From positions 1 through 64,000 of the forward strand of contig BPKJ01000001.1 in NCBI GenBank assembly GCA_026005075.1: a stretch of DNA of 64,000 bases, given 5' to 3'. A model generated the notes under the pieces. The model saw nothing but the letters and a program-made list of their open reading frames with translations. It had not been told where the DNA came from and ran no database searches. Each line of letters begins with the position of its first letter. Positions within the stretch are counted from its first letter, which is position 1. Origin of the DNA: Lysobacteraceae bacterium (GTDB taxonomy: Bacteria; Pseudomonadota; Gammaproteobacteria; Xanthomonadales; Xanthomonadaceae). Positions 29,115 to 39,800 of the stretch are shown here, piece after piece. The position numbers and the translations under genes are program-made.

Positions 29115-29946
29115 TCAGGCGCGCAGCAGTTCGTTGATCGAGGTCTTGCTCCGGGTCTTCTCGTCCACCCGCTTGACGATCACCGCCGCCTGCAGCGCGT
29201 AGCGGCCGTCCGCCGAGGGCAGCGAACCGGCCACCACCACGCTGCCCGCGGGCACCCTTCCCTGGTGGATGAGGCCGGTCTCGCGGTCGTAGATGCGCGT
29301 GCTCTGGCCGAGAAAGACGCCCATGCCGATCACGCTGCCGCGCTCGACCACCACGCCCTCGACGACCTCGGAACGGGCGCCGATGAAGCAGTCGTCCTCG
29401 ATGATGGTCGGGCTGGCCTGCAGCGGCTCCAGCACGCCGCCGATGCCGGCGCCGCCGGAGATGTGGCAGCGCGCGCCGACCTGCGCGCAGGAACCGATCG
29501 TGGCCCAGGTGTCGACCATGGTTCCCGGCACCGACGTGGGCACCGATGTTGACGAAGCCGGGCATGAGCACCACGTCGCGGCCGAGGTGGGCGCCCCGCC
29601 GCACGATCGCTCCGGGAACCACGCGCGCGCCGCAGGCCGCGAGGGCCTCCTCGGCGCCGGCACCGGCAAAGCGCAGCGGAATCTTGTCCCAGTACGAGGC
29701 CGGCGCACCCGCGATGCGCTCCATGGGGCGGGCGCGGAAGTAGAGCAGGATGGCCTTCTTCAGCCATTCGTGGACCTGCCAGCTGCCGTCCTCCGCAGGC
29801 GCGGCGACCCGCAGCGCACCGGACTCGAGGCCGTCCATCACGCCTTCCAGGGCCGGCGCGAGCGCTTCCAGCTCCGCGGCCCCGAGCCGGTTCCGGCGCT
29901 CGAAGGCATCCTCGATGAGGCTCTGCCAGGCTTGGGGGTGGCTCAC
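29115..29946 (-). CDS. dapD: Tetrahydrodipicolinate N-succinyltransferase, frame broken by one base
   Basis: Transfers succinyl from succinyl-CoA to tetrahydrodipicolinate in lysine synthesis. The GTG at 29946 follows a strong GAGGAGGAG ribosome-binding site. The N-terminal half ([53 protein letters not shown]) and the C-terminal left-handed beta-helix half ([37 protein letters not shown]-like end) are in different frames. Removing one base from the CCC run at 29524-29526 (GGG on the coding strand) restores a continuous 276-residue protein of the family's normal length. As the gene is usually essential, a sequence error is at least as likely as a real mutation. Confidence 0.88.
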
Positions 29947-30011
29947 AGCGATCTCCTCCTCAGCAGGGCAGCGCATCGTAGGACGCCACCGCCGCCGCGT
30001 CGAGACGGCGC

Positions 30012-32636
30012 TCAGCCGCGCCCTGCGTCGACCACCGCCGCCAGCGCCTCGAGCAGCTCCGCGCGCGCCGCCTCGGACAGCGGGGCATCGTGCTCGTCGG
30101 AGAGCTGGAAGAAGTCCTCGACCCGCTCGCCGAAGGTCGCGATCCGCGCGTCGTGGACGCGCAACCGCGCTGCCCTGAACACCGCGGCGACCTGCGCCAG
30201 CAACCCGGGGCGGTCGGTGCAGACCAGGCTCATCTCGGTCCGGCCGGCCACGTTGTCGCTGAACTCGACCTTGAGCGGCACCCGGAAATGCCGCAACTGG
30301 CGCGGGATGGCACGGCGCACGGCGCTGACCTCGAGCGGCCGCCGCGAGAGGGTACGGGTGAGCGACTCGGCCAGGGTTGCCGCCCGCCGCTCGGGGGAGA
30401 CGAACTCGCTGCCGGCATCGAGCACCTGGAAGGTGTCGAGGCTCATGCCCCGGGTCGAGGTGACCACCCGCGCCTCCACCACGTTCAGGCCGAGCCGGTC
30501 GAGGGTGGCGGTGACGGCCGCGAACAGGCCGTCGGTATCCGGCGAGTAGACGAAGACCTCCAGTGCGCCCGGCCGCGGGTGCGGGCGGACCAGCACCCGC
30601 GGCCGGCCCGGCTCGGCCTCGGCGATGCCCAACGTCTGCCAGGCGATCTGCGCGGGCCGGTAGCGCAGGAAGCTCTCGTCCGGGAACTCCTCCCAGACCC
30701 GTTCGATGCGCGCCTCGTCCATGCCGTGCGCGAGCAGGATCGCGCGCGCCTCCTCGCGGGCCTCGGCGATGCGCTCCGCGGCATGCACGACGTTGCGCAG
30801 GCCGCGCCGCAGCGCGAACCGGGTGGCGCCGTAGAGGTCGGCGAGCAGGCGGTCCTTCCAGGCGTTCCACAGCTTGGGGCTGGTGCCCGCGATGTCGGCG
30901 ACGGTGAGCAGGTAGAGGTAGTCCAGCCGCTCGCGCTCGCCGACCAGGCGGGCGAAGCGCGCGATCACCTCGGGATCGGCGATGTCCTCGCGCTGGGCGG
31001 TGGTGCTCATGGCGAGGTGGTGCTCGACCAGCCAGGCCACGAGGTCGGTGTCGGCCGCCGAAAAGCCGTGGTCGCGGCAGAACCGCCGCGCCTCCTCCGC
31101 GCCGAGCGTCGAGTGGTCCCCCCCCCGCCCCTTGGCGATGTCGTGGAACAGGCCGCCCAGCAGCAGCAGCTCGGGCTTGCGCAGCCGCGGCCAGATCTCG
31201 TAGGCCAGCGAGAAACGCTGCCGCGACGACGCGTCACGGAAGCTCTGGATGTTGCGCAGCACGACCAGCGTATGCTGGTCCACGGTGTAGACGTGGAACA
31301 GGTCGTACTGCATCCGGCCCGCGACCCGTCCGAATGCCGGCAGATAGCGTCCGAGCACGCCGAGATGCGCCATCCGCGCCAGCACCTCCGCGGCGTCGGG
31401 GCAGCGCAGCAGCTGCACGAAGCGCGCACGCGCACGCGGCTCGTTGCGGAAGCGCTCGTCGATCGCATCCAGCGCCTCGCCCAGCGCCTGCGCGGTGGTG
31501 GAATGCAGCCCCCGCACCTCCGGATGCGCCTGCCAGACGGCGAACAGGTCGAGCAGCCGCAGCGGGTCGCGCTCGAAGCCCTGGGGGTCGCGCAGACGCA
31601 GGTAGCCCCCCGCGACCTCGAAGTCGTCGTCGATCACGGTGGCCGGGCAGGGCCCGGTGAGGCTTTCCTCGAAACGCTGCAGCAGACGCCCCGAGAGCCT
31701 GAGCACCATGGCCGCGGCGCGGAAGTAGCCCTGCATCATCTGCTCGACCGCGAGGTTCTCGCTGTGCTCGTCGCGAAAACCAAGGCGCCTTGCGAGCGTG
31801 GTCTGGTAGTCGAAGAGCAGCCGCTCCTCGCGCCGGCCGGCCACCCAGTGCAGCCCGGTGCGCAGGCGGGCGAGCACCGCGTACTCGCGCTCCAGCGTGG
31901 CCGCCTCGTCGGCACCGAGCAGCCCGAGTTCGCCGAGCTCGCACAAGGTGCGCACGCCGAACAGGCGCTTGGCCATCCAGGCCAGCGTATGCAGATCGCG
32001 CAGCCCGCCCGGCCCCTCCTTGATGTTGGGTTCGAGGTTGTAGGCGGTGTCGTTGTAGCGTGCGTGGCGCTGGCGAAGCTCCTCACGCTTGCCGTCGAAG
32101 AAGGCCTTGGGGGGCCAGATCTCCGGGCTCGCCAGCGCCGCCTCCAGGGCCTCCAGCGCGGCGCTCTCGCCGGCCAGCACCCGCGCGTCCAGCAGGGCGG
32201 TGGCGATGGTCAGATCCTCGGCGGCGGCCGCGGCGCACTGGGCCACGCTGCGGACCGCATGCCCGGGCTGCAGTCCGGCATCCCACAGCCCGGCGAGGAA
32301 GGTCTGGATCGCCGCCTGCGCGGCCTGCTGGGCCTCGGCCTCGCCCAGCAGCAGAAGGTCGATGTCCGAATGCGGGTAGAGCTCGCGCCGGCCATAGCCG
32401 CCGATGGCCAGCAGGGTCAGCCCCGGCGGTGCCCCGGCCAGTTCCGACCAGGCCGACTGGACCTGCGCGTCGACCACCCGGCAGCGCTCGAGCAACACCT
32501 CGGCCACCGGGGCGCCGTCGTCGAAGGCGCGCTCCAGCGCCGCCGTGGCCTGCTGCAGGGTCGTGCGGGCGGTGTCCACCCACGGGGCCGGCACCGCCGC
32601 CCCGCCACCTTCCGCGCCGGGTGGACTCAGAGCCAC
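30012..32636 (-). CDS. glnD: Bifunctional uridylyltransferase/uridylyl-removing enzyme (PII sensor GlnD)
   Basis: Senses glutamine and modifies PII proteins to control nitrogen metabolism. Domain order in about 874 residues: nucleotidyltransferase with GGYGRRELYPHSDIDLLLL (about 75-95), NTase-associated helices, HD domain with FHDIAKGRGGDHS and VEHHLAMS, and two C-terminal ACT domains (LEVFVYSPDTDGLFAAVTA and MSLVCTDRPGLLAQVAAVF) that bind glutamine. The GTG at 32636 overlaps the 3' end of map by 10 bases and gives a normal family length; a later GTG near 32597 is an alternative. Confidence 0.94.
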   Translation of the reverse strand: MALSPPGAEGGGAAVPAPWVDTARTTLQQATAALERAFDDGAPVAEVLLERCRVVDAQVQSAWSELAGAPPGLTLLAIGGYGRRELYPHSDIDLLLLGEAEAQQAAQAAIQTFLAGLWDAGLQPGHAVRSVAQCAAAAAEDLTIATALLDARVLAGESAALEALEAALASPEIWPPKAFFDGKREELRQRHARYNDTAYNLEPNIKEGPGGLRDLHTLAWMAKRLFGVRTLCELGELGLLGADEAATLEREYAVLARLRTGLHWVAGRREERLLFDYQTTLARRLGFRDEHSENLAVEQMMQGYFRAAAMVLRLSGRLLQRFEESLTGPCPATVIDDDFEVAGGYLRLRDPQGFERDPLRLLDLFAVWQAHPEVRGLHSTTAQALGEALDAIDERFRNEPRARARFVQLLRCPDAAEVLARMAHLGVLGRYLPAFGRVAGRMQYDLFHVYTVDQHTLVVLRNIQSFRDASSRQRFSLAYEIWPRLRKPELLLLGGLFHDIAKGRGGDHSTLGAEEARRFCRDHGFSAADTDLVAWLVEHHLAMSTTAQREDIADPEVIARFARLVGERERLDYLYLLTVADIAGTSPKLWNAWKDRLLADLYGATRFALRRGLRNVVHAAERIAEAREEARAILLAHGMDEARIERVWEEFPDESFLRYRPAQIAWQTLGIAEAEPGRPRVLVRPHPRPGALEVFVYSPDTDGLFAAVTATLDRLGLNVVEARVVTSTRGMSLDTFQVLDAGSEFVSPERRAATLAESLTRTLSRRPLEVSAVRRAIPRQLRHFRVPLKVEFSDNVAGRTEMSLVCTDRPGLLAQVAAVFRAARLRVHDARIATFGERVEDFFQLSDEHDAPLSEAARAELLEALAAVVDAGRG

Positions 32637-33403
32637 CCCTCGTCGTCGGCGCGGAGGGTGAGCACCTCCACGCCGTCCTCGGTGACCGCCACCGTGTGCT
32701 CCCACTGCGCCGAGAGCGAACGGTCGCGGGTGACCACGGTCCAGCCGTCGGGCAGCAGCCGGGTGTGCCGACTGCCGGCGTTGATCATCGGCTCGATGGT
32801 GAAGGTCATGCCCGGTTCCAGCCGCAGCCCGGTTCCGGGCCGGCCGTAGTGCAGCACCTGGGGATCCTCGTGATAGACCCGGCCGATGCCGTGCCCGCAG
32901 TACTCGCGCACCACCGAGAAACGGTGGGATTCGGCAAAGCTCTGGATGGCGTGGCCGATGTCGCCCAGGGTCGCGCCGGGGCGGACCGCACGGATGCCGC
33001 GCCACATCGCCTCGCGCGTGACCTCGACCAGCCGCCGCGCCAGCACCGAACCCTCGCCGACGATGAACATGCGGCTGGTGTCGCCATGCCAGCCGTCCTT
33101 GAGCACGGTGACGTCGATGTTGATGATGTCGCCGTCCTTCAGCACCTTGGCCGGGCTCGGTATGCCGTGGCAGATGACGTTGTTGACCGAGGTGCAGATG
33201 GTCTTGGGAAAGCCGCGGTAGCCGACATTGGCCGGAATGGCCTTCTGCACGTTGACGATGTGGTCGTGGCAGATGCGGTCCAGCTCCTCGGTGCTGACCC
33301 CGGCACGGACGTGCGGGGCGATCATCTCCAGCACCTCGGCGGCCAGCCGCCCGGCGCGGCGCATGGCCTCGATCTCTTCCGGGGTCTTGATGGTCACAGG
33401 CAT
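32627..33403 (-). CDS. map: Methionine aminopeptidase, type I
   Basis: Removes the initiator methionine from nascent proteins; cytosolic metalloenzyme. 258 residues from the ATG at 33403 ([20 protein letters not shown]). Visible family signatures: [10 protein letters not shown] (His), [20 protein letters not shown] (metal-binding Asp pair), [12 protein letters not shown] (His), and the C-terminal FTIEPMI and WEHTVAV Glu ligands. It is divergent from rpsB, the usual neighbour, and heads the map-glnD-dapD run. Confidence 0.95.
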   Translation of the reverse strand: MPVTIKTPEEIEAMRRAGRLAAEVLEMIAPHVRAGVSTEELDRICHDHIVNVQKAIPANVGYRGFPKTICTSVNNVICHGIPSPAKVLKDGDIINIDVTVLKDGWHGDTSRMFIVGEGSVLARRLVEVTREAMWRGIRAVRPGATLGDIGHAIQSFAESHRFSVVREYCGHGIGRVYHEDPQVLHYGRPGTGLRLEPGMTFTIEPMINAGSRHTRLLPDGWTVVTRDRSLSAQWEHTVAVTEDGVEVLTLRADDEGWL

Positions 33404-33545
33404 GCGGCGAGTGTCCCACACTTGCCCGTACCGCGGCCAGACGGTATCCTTCGCGGGCTTTGCGGCCATCGGGCGCGCATGGCCACCGCCCACGCCGGGC
33501 GTCACCGGCGAATTCACACCCGCGTCGATGCGCCATGCCGGGGTG

Positions 33546-33566
33546 CCGGCCTTCCGTGAAGGCCGG
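33546..33566 (+). promoter_or_regulatory. Structured leader hairpin upstream of rpsB
   Basis: CCGGCCTTC and GAAGGCCGG form a perfect 9-bp stem with a CGT loop, about 90 bases before the rpsB start. Gammaproteobacterial rpsB mRNAs carry an S2-responsive leader in this position, so this could be part of it. The match to the known leader fold was not tested. Confidence 0.35.
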
Positions 33567-33654
33567 TTCGTCATGGCAGCCGCGGGGAGGTCCAACCCCG
33601 GAACGACCGCTGCCCGAGGGCCGGCGTTCCACGTCACACGACAAAGGAAATCCC

Positions 33655-34503
33655 ATGCCCCAAGTCACGATGCGCGAGATGCTGGAAGCCGGCGTGCATT
33701 TCGGCCACCAGACCCGCTACTGGAATCCGAAGATGGCCCCGTACATCTTCGGCGCCCGCGGCAAGATCCACATCATCAACCTCGAGAAGACCGTGCCGCT
33801 GTTCAGCGATGCGATGAACTTCATCTCGGGTCTGGCCCAGAAGCGCGGCACCATCCTGTTCGTCGGCACCAAGCGCTCGGCCCGCGAGGCGATCAAGGAA
33901 GAGGCCACCCGTTGCGGCATGCCCTACGTCGCCCAGCGCTGGCTCGGCGGCATGCTGACCAACTTCCGCACCGTCAAGCAGTCGGTCGCCCGTCTCAAGG
34001 AGCTGGACGCGATGGAGGCCGAGGGCAGCTACGGCAAGCTGGTCAAGCACGAGGTGCTGGCCCTGCAGCGCGAGCGTGCCAAGCTGGAGGCCTCGCTGGG
34101 CGGCATCAAGAACATGGACCGCCTGCCCGACGCCCTGTTCGTGATCGACATCGGCCACGAGAACATCGCCGTGCAGGAAGCCCGCAAGCTCGGCATCCCG
34201 GTGGTGGCCGTGGTCGACACCAACTACGACCCGTCGCTGGTCGAGTATCCGATCCCGGGCAACGATGACGCCATCCGTGCCGTCCAGCTGTATGCCCGCG
34301 CGGCCGCCGACGCGGTGCTCGAGGGCAAGGCCGCGGCACCGATCACCGCGTCCGCCGACGACGAGTTCGTGGAGCTGGACGCGGACGGCAACCCGGTCCT
34401 TCCGGCCGCCGACGGCGAGGCGCGCAAGCCCGCCGGCCGCCGCGAGCGCGCCCCCGGCAGCAAGCGCCCGGCCGCCTCGCGCCGCAACCCGGGCGGCGAG
34501 TGA
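33655..34503 (+). CDS. rpsB: 30S ribosomal protein S2
   Basis: 282 residues from the ATG at 33655, preceded by AAAGGAAA. The N-terminus [47 protein letters not shown] and [16 protein letters not shown] are signature S2 blocks; the body ends at about residue 240. The last 40 residues ([19 protein letters not shown] and on) are a basic, low-complexity tail longer than in E. coli (241 residues) but common in Xanthomonadales S2. Co-transcribed with tsf. Confidence 0.96.
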   Translation: MPQVTMREMLEAGVHFGHQTRYWNPKMAPYIFGARGKIHIINLEKTVPLFSDAMNFISGLAQKRGTILFVGTKRSAREAIKEEATRCGMPYVAQRWLGGMLTNFRTVKQSVARLKELDAMEAEGSYGKLVKHEVLALQRERAKLEASLGGIKNMDRLPDALFVIDIGHENIAVQEARKLGIPVVAVVDTNYDPSLVEYPIPGNDDAIRAVQLYARAAADAVLEGKAAAPITASADDEFVELDADGNPVLPAADGEARKPAGRRERAPGSKRPAASRRNPGGE

Positions 34504-34512
34504 GCCCCGGCC

Positions 34513-34536
34513 CCCGGCCCGCTGCGGCGGGCCGGG
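34513..34536 (+). terminator. Hairpin between rpsB and tsf
   Basis: CCCGGCCCGC and GCGGGCCGGG form a perfect 10-bp stem with a TGCG loop just after the rpsB stop, without a following T run. It may attenuate transcription into tsf or stabilise the rpsB message rather than fully terminate. Confidence 0.5.
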
Positions 34537-34623
34537 CCACGCTCCGGCCGCGCCCCGCGTGGCCAACCCACTGAACCCACCCGGCGGCGCGCGGCGCCGC
34601 CCACGCATCAGTTCGAGGACACC

Positions 34624-35496
34624 ATGGAAATCACTGCAAGCCTGGTCAAGGAACTCCGCGAGCGCTCCGGCGCCGGCATGATGGAATGCAAGAAGGCGCT
34701 GGCCGAGAACGGCGGCGACATCGAGGCAGCCATGGAGTTCCTGCGCAAGAGCGGCCTTGCCAAGGCCGACAAGAAGGCCGGCCGGGTCGCGGCCGAGGGC
34801 CGCATCGCCTACGCCCAGAACGGCGGCAACGCGGTCCTGGTCGAGGTCAACTCGGAGACCGACTTCGTCGCCAAGGACGAGAACTTCGTCGCCTTCGCCA
34901 ACAAGGTTGCCGAGGCCGCCCTCGGCTCGGGCGCGGCCGACGTCGAGGCGCTGAAGGCGGTCCGGCTCGACGGCCAGACGGTCGAGGAAGCGCGCGCCGC
35001 CCTGGTGGCCAAGGTCGGCGAGAACGTGCAGGTCCGTCGCCTCGTCCGCGTCCAGGGCGACAACAACGTCGCCGCCTACGTGCACGGCGGACGGATCGGC
35101 GTGCTGGTCGAGCTCAAGGGCGGCTCCGAGGAGCTGGCCCGCGGCATCGCCATGCACGTTGCCGCGATGAACCCGCAGTACCTGTCGCCCGCGCAGGTGC
35201 CGGCGGAAGTGGTGGCCAAGGAGAAGGAAATCGCTCTCGCGCAGATGAGCGAGAAGGACCGTGCCAAGCCGGCCGAGATCCAGGAAAAGATGATCACCGG
35301 CAAGATCAACAAGGTCCTCGCCGAGATGTGCCTGACCGGCCAGCCCTACGTGCTGGATACCAACCTCACCGTCGAGGCCGCAGCCAAGAAGGAAGGGGCC
35401 GAGATCCTCTCCTATGCCCGCATCGCCGTCGGCGAGGGCATCGAGAAGGTCAAGGAGGACTACGCCGCCGAGGTCGCCAAGGCCATGCAGGTCTGA
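34624..35496 (+). CDS. tsf: Elongation factor Ts
   Basis: Nucleotide-exchange factor for EF-Tu. 290 residues: the N-terminal UBA-like domain holds [20 protein letters not shown] and the core contains the [10 protein letters not shown] motif that contacts EF-Tu, followed by two-fold repeated alpha/beta subdomains and the coiled-coil region ([20 protein letters not shown]). Length and start fit the family (E. coli 283). It follows rpsB by 120 bp. Confidence 0.96.
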   Translation: MEITASLVKELRERSGAGMMECKKALAENGGDIEAAMEFLRKSGLAKADKKAGRVAAEGRIAYAQNGGNAVLVEVNSETDFVAKDENFVAFANKVAEAALGSGAADVEALKAVRLDGQTVEEARAALVAKVGENVQVRRLVRVQGDNNVAAYVHGGRIGVLVELKGGSEELARGIAMHVAAMNPQYLSPAQVPAEVVAKEKEIALAQMSEKDRAKPAEIQEKMITGKINKVLAEMCLTGQPYVLDTNLTVEAAAKKEGAEILSYARIAVGEGIEKVKEDYAAEVAKAMQV

Positions 35497-35522
35497 GCGG
35501 CCCTCCGCAAGGCCTGCCACGC

Positions 35523-35553
35523 GACGCCCCGGGAGACCGGGGCGTCGTCGTTT
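35523..35553 (+). terminator. Intrinsic terminator after tsf
   Basis: A perfect 10-bp stem GACGCCCCGG/CCGGGGCGTC (35523-35532 with 35537-35546) with a GAGA tetraloop, followed by a short T-containing stretch. It ends the rpsB-tsf operon. Confidence 0.8.
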
Positions 35554-35644
35554 CTGGCCCCCAAGCCGCCCGCGGGCGGGACATGCGGCCCGTCCCGGCG
35601 CTATCTTGGTGAGGTTCCGTGCCGTGGGGAGCGATGCCGTGCCG

Positions 35645-36833
35645 ATGCGCGGGTGGATCCGTTCGAGCCTGCTGGTCGTGCTGCCGCTGGCGGCCGCATG
35701 CCAACCCTCCTCCTCGCTCTCGCCGGCGCCGGCACCCGGCGCCGGCGGCTCCGCGGCGCAGGCCGAGGCCTTCCGGGTGCCGACCCGGCTCGGGACGATG
35801 CAGGTCACCACGGTGGTGCGCGGGCTTGCCCACCCGTGGGGACTGGCCTTCCTGCCCGAGGGCGGCATGCTGGTCACCGAGCGCCCCGGCCGGCTGCGCC
35901 GGGTCGGCCCCGACGGCAGCGTCTCGGCACCGATCGCCGGCGTGCCGGAGGTGGTCGCCGAGGGCCAGGGCGGATTGCTCGACGTCGCGAGTCTCGCCCG
36001 ACTTCGCGCAGGACCGATGGGTCTACCTCAGCCTTGCCGAGCCGGGCGAGGACGGTCTTGCTGGGACCGCCGTCGTCCGCGGCCGGCTGGAGGGTGACCG
36101 GCTGTCCGCCGTCGAGGTGGTCTTCCGCCAGCAGCCCAAGACCTCCTCGCGGCACCATTTCGGCTCCCGCCTCGTGTTCCTCGACGGCCACCTCTTCATC
36201 ACCCTGGGCGACCGCGGCGAGCGGATCGAGGCCCAGAACACCGGCAACCACCTCGGCACCGTGGTGCGGATCCGGCCGGACGGGAGCATCCCCGAGGACA
36301 ACCCGCTGGTCGGCAGGCCCGATGCCCGGCCCGAGATCTGGTCGTGGGGCCATCGCAACCAGCAGGGCGCGGCGGTCAACCCCTGGACCGGCGCGCTGTG
36401 GACCCACGAGCACGGTCCCAAGGGTGGCGACGAGATCAACCTTCCCCTTGCCGGCAGGAACTACGGCTGGCCGATCATCACCTACGGCATCAACTATTCC
36501 GGCCTGCCGATCCCCGAGGCCGAGGGCGTGGCCCGGGAGGGACTCGAGCAGCCGTGGCACCACTGGGCCGTGTCCCCCGCGATCAGCGGCATGGCGTTCT
36601 ACGACCACGAGCGCTTCCCGGCCTGGAGGCGCTCGCTCTTCATCGGCGCGCTGGCGCAAAGGGCGCTGATCCGCCTGAGCCTGGACGATGCGTCCCGGGT
36701 GGTCGCCGAGGAGCGCCTGCTCGAGGCCCAGGGATGGCGCATCCGCGACGTGCGCTGCGGACCGGACGGCGCGGTCTGGGTGCTGACCGACGAGGACGAC
36801 GGCCGCCTGCTGCGGCTGGAGCTGGAGGCTTGA
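35645..36833 (+). CDS. PQQ-dependent aldose (soluble glucose-type) dehydrogenase lipoprotein, frame broken by one base
   Basis: The ATG at 35645 gives a lipoprotein leader (lipobox LAAAC, then QPSSS). The sGDH/Yli-type beta-propeller follows: [66 protein letters not shown] and [13 protein letters not shown], which hold the catalytic His and PQQ/Ca-binding residues. It would oxidise sugars in the periplasm. Reading changes frame between LLDV (about 35985) and [14 protein letters not shown]; one extra base between about 35985 and 35995 accounts for it. As written the gene would give only a 120-residue stub. It is adjacent to the metzincin gene (4-bp gap). Confidence 0.8.
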
Positions 36834-36837
36834 GCCC

Positions 36838-39800
36838 ATGAGCCGCGCGCGGCGCACGTTCGCCGGCCTCCTGCTCGCCGGCCTCCTGGGGCCCGCCCTC
36901 GCCGCGACGGCGAGCGCGCCATGGCCGAGGAACTGGAGCGTGGTCGAGGCCGGCCGGGATGGCGCGCCCCCCATCCGCCCCGACCTTGCCCGGCTGCCGC
37001 AGGGCAGCGTGTGGGCCGTGCGTGCCGGCGACCGTGCCAAGACCCCCGAGGCATGGCGGCTGGAGCTGCCCGGAGGACACTCCATCCAGCTCGGGGCCGC
37101 GCGCACGGTCCGCCACCCGAACGGCGATATCAGCCTGATCGGCCGTGGACCGGAGAAGCACGGCGGGCACCACGACTGGGGCCTGCTGACCGTCGGCACG
37201 GAGGCGAGCTTCGGCCGCTTCGATACGCCCCACGGCCGCTACCGCCTCGAAACCCTGGGCGAGCATGGCTGGCTGATCGCCCTCGACCATCCCGCGATCG
37301 AATGGCTCGACGCCGACCGCGAAGCGCTGCCGCCGGCGTCGTCCGCTCCGGCGCCGGCCGCGGCCGCGGCGCCGGCTCCGCCCAAGGCGACGACGGTCAT
37401 CGACCTCTTGCTGCTCTACAGCCACGACTTCGCCGCCCGCTATCCGGGCAGCGCCGCCCAGACCCGCGCCCACCACCTGGTCGCCCTCGCCAACCAGATC
37501 TTCGCCAACAGCGGCATCGACCTCGTGCTCCGCGTGGTCGGCGTCGACCCGACCGACTATGCCGACGACGAGGGCGGCGGCGACAACGGGGTGGCGCTGG
37601 GGCGGCTCGCCGATGCCCTCGCGGGCGCCCCCGGCACCCACCCCGCCCTCGCCGGACTGCGCAGCCGCCGCGAGGCACTCGGCGCCGACCTCGTCAGCCT
37701 GCTCTGGCCCGCCGACATCGAGACCCGCGGCAGTTGCGGCATCGCCCGCCTGTTCGGCGGCGGCCCGAACCAGGCGGTGAACGTGGTGGCCGACGGCTTC
37801 AGTTCCTGGTCGCTGTGCGCCGAGGACGTGCTCGCCCACGAAGTCGGCCACAACCTCGGTGCCGAGCACCAGAACGGCGCGAACTCGCCGAATGCCGGCT
37901 TCGGTACGGCCTTCGTGGCTCCGGGCCGTTTCCACACGGTGATGGGCTCGTTCGGTTCCGGCCACCCTGACCGCGGTCGCCGTCTGCTGCGCTTCTCCAA
38001 TCCGCGTCAGTTCTGCGGCGGACAGCCCTGCGGGCAGTTCAACGTGTCCGACAACGCCCGGCGCATCCGCAACAACATGGCTGCCCTGGCCGGCTACCGG
38101 TCCGCGGCGGGCGCCCCGCCCGCGCCGCCTGCCCCCGCCCCGCTCGATCCCGACCTGGACGGGGACGGCGTGCCCGAGAGCGCGGACGCCTTCCCGTTCG
38201 ACGCACGCTACAGCCGCGACCGGGATGGCGACGGGGTTGCCGACGAGGAGGACGCGTTTCCCGACGATCCCTCCGAATCCCGCGACACCGACGGCGACGG
38301 GATCGGCGACAACGCCGATGCGGACGACGACGGCGACGGCGTTCCCGACACGGAGGATGCCCTGCCCCTCGATGCCTCCGAATGGCAAGACAGCGACGGC
38401 GACGGGGTAGGCGACCGCAGCGACCGCTTTCCGCTCGACCGCCGCGAGCAGCGTGACCTCGACGGCGATGGCATCGGCGACAACGCCGATCCGGACCGCG
38501 ACGGCGATGGCTGGCCCGATCTTGCCGCGGAGGACGGCCCGCAGGACCTGCTGGTGGTCAGCACCGGCAACGACCGCCTGCTGCGTTACTGCGCCGGCGA
38601 CGGTTTGTTCTCCGGCATCGAGCTGGCCGAGTCGCACGTTCCACAGGTCTTCGGCCCGCAGGCCGGCCTTGCCTTCAGTCGCGGCTTCAAGCTGCTGTAC
38701 TCGACCAACTCCAGCGCCCTGCGCCGCTACCGCAGGGAGGACGGCCGCCGCAAGGACGTGTTCATCGCGGGCTACCGCGGCGGTCCGGGACCGGGCTTCA
38801 ACTCGGGCTTCCCCGCCACCCTGTCGCTGGGGCCGGACGATACCGTGTTCGCGGTCGACGTCGACGGCATCCCGCAGCGCCACGATGCCGTGGACGGCCG
38901 CCCGCTGGCGCAGGGTGCCTTCGGCCAGGCCTTGCTGGCCACGGCGCCCCGCGCCAGCGCGGTCAGCGCCGACGGTCTGCTCTGGATCGTCGATCGCAGC
39001 GGGCAGCTCACCGCGCTGGACATCGCGGACGGCCAGCTGCGACGGCAGTTCGTGCCGAGCATGGCCAGCGGTCTGCCTGCGCTGGTCGATCCGACGGCGA
39101 TGATCGTGGACGCCGACGGCCGCCGCCTCCTGGTCGCCGACGCCGCGCAACACCGGGTCGTGCGCATCGATCCGGAGCGGGTGGGCGACAGCCGGGTGCT
39201 GGTCGCCAGCGGCGCGGGCGGGCTGCAGGCCCCGGCCGGGCTGGCACGGCTCGCCGACGGCAGCCTGGTCGTGGCCAGTGCCGGCAACGACCGCCTGCTG
39301 CGCTTCGATGCCGAGGGCCGGCCGCTCGGGCGCTTCGATCGCGGACCGGAGGGCCTCCTGCGGGCACCGCGGGCGCTGCTTGCCCTGCCACGGGTCGGCG
39401 ACCGCTTCCCGGACGATCCGCGTCGGGCCCTGCTGCCGGTGGCCGGGGGCTGGGCCAACCCCGACCGGCTCGGCCACGGCCTCGACCTGCAGAACGCCGG
39501 AGACCGGCTGGCGGTCATCTGGTACACCTTTCGCGAGGACGGCAGCCCGGTGTGGTACCTCGGCCTTGGCACGCTCGAACGCGATCTCTGGCAGGCCGAA
39601 CTGCTCGAGTTCCGCTGGCAGGACGGGCAGGCCGTGCCAACCGCCGTCGGCGAGGCCAGCCTGCGCTTCCAGGACGAGCGGCACGCCGTGTTCGCCTGGC
39701 GCCTGCCGGCAAGCACCGGCAGCGAGCCGATGCGCCCGCTGGACGTAGGCCCCTCCAGCCGTACCCAGTTCCCCACCGCGGCCTGGTTCGATCCCGGCGA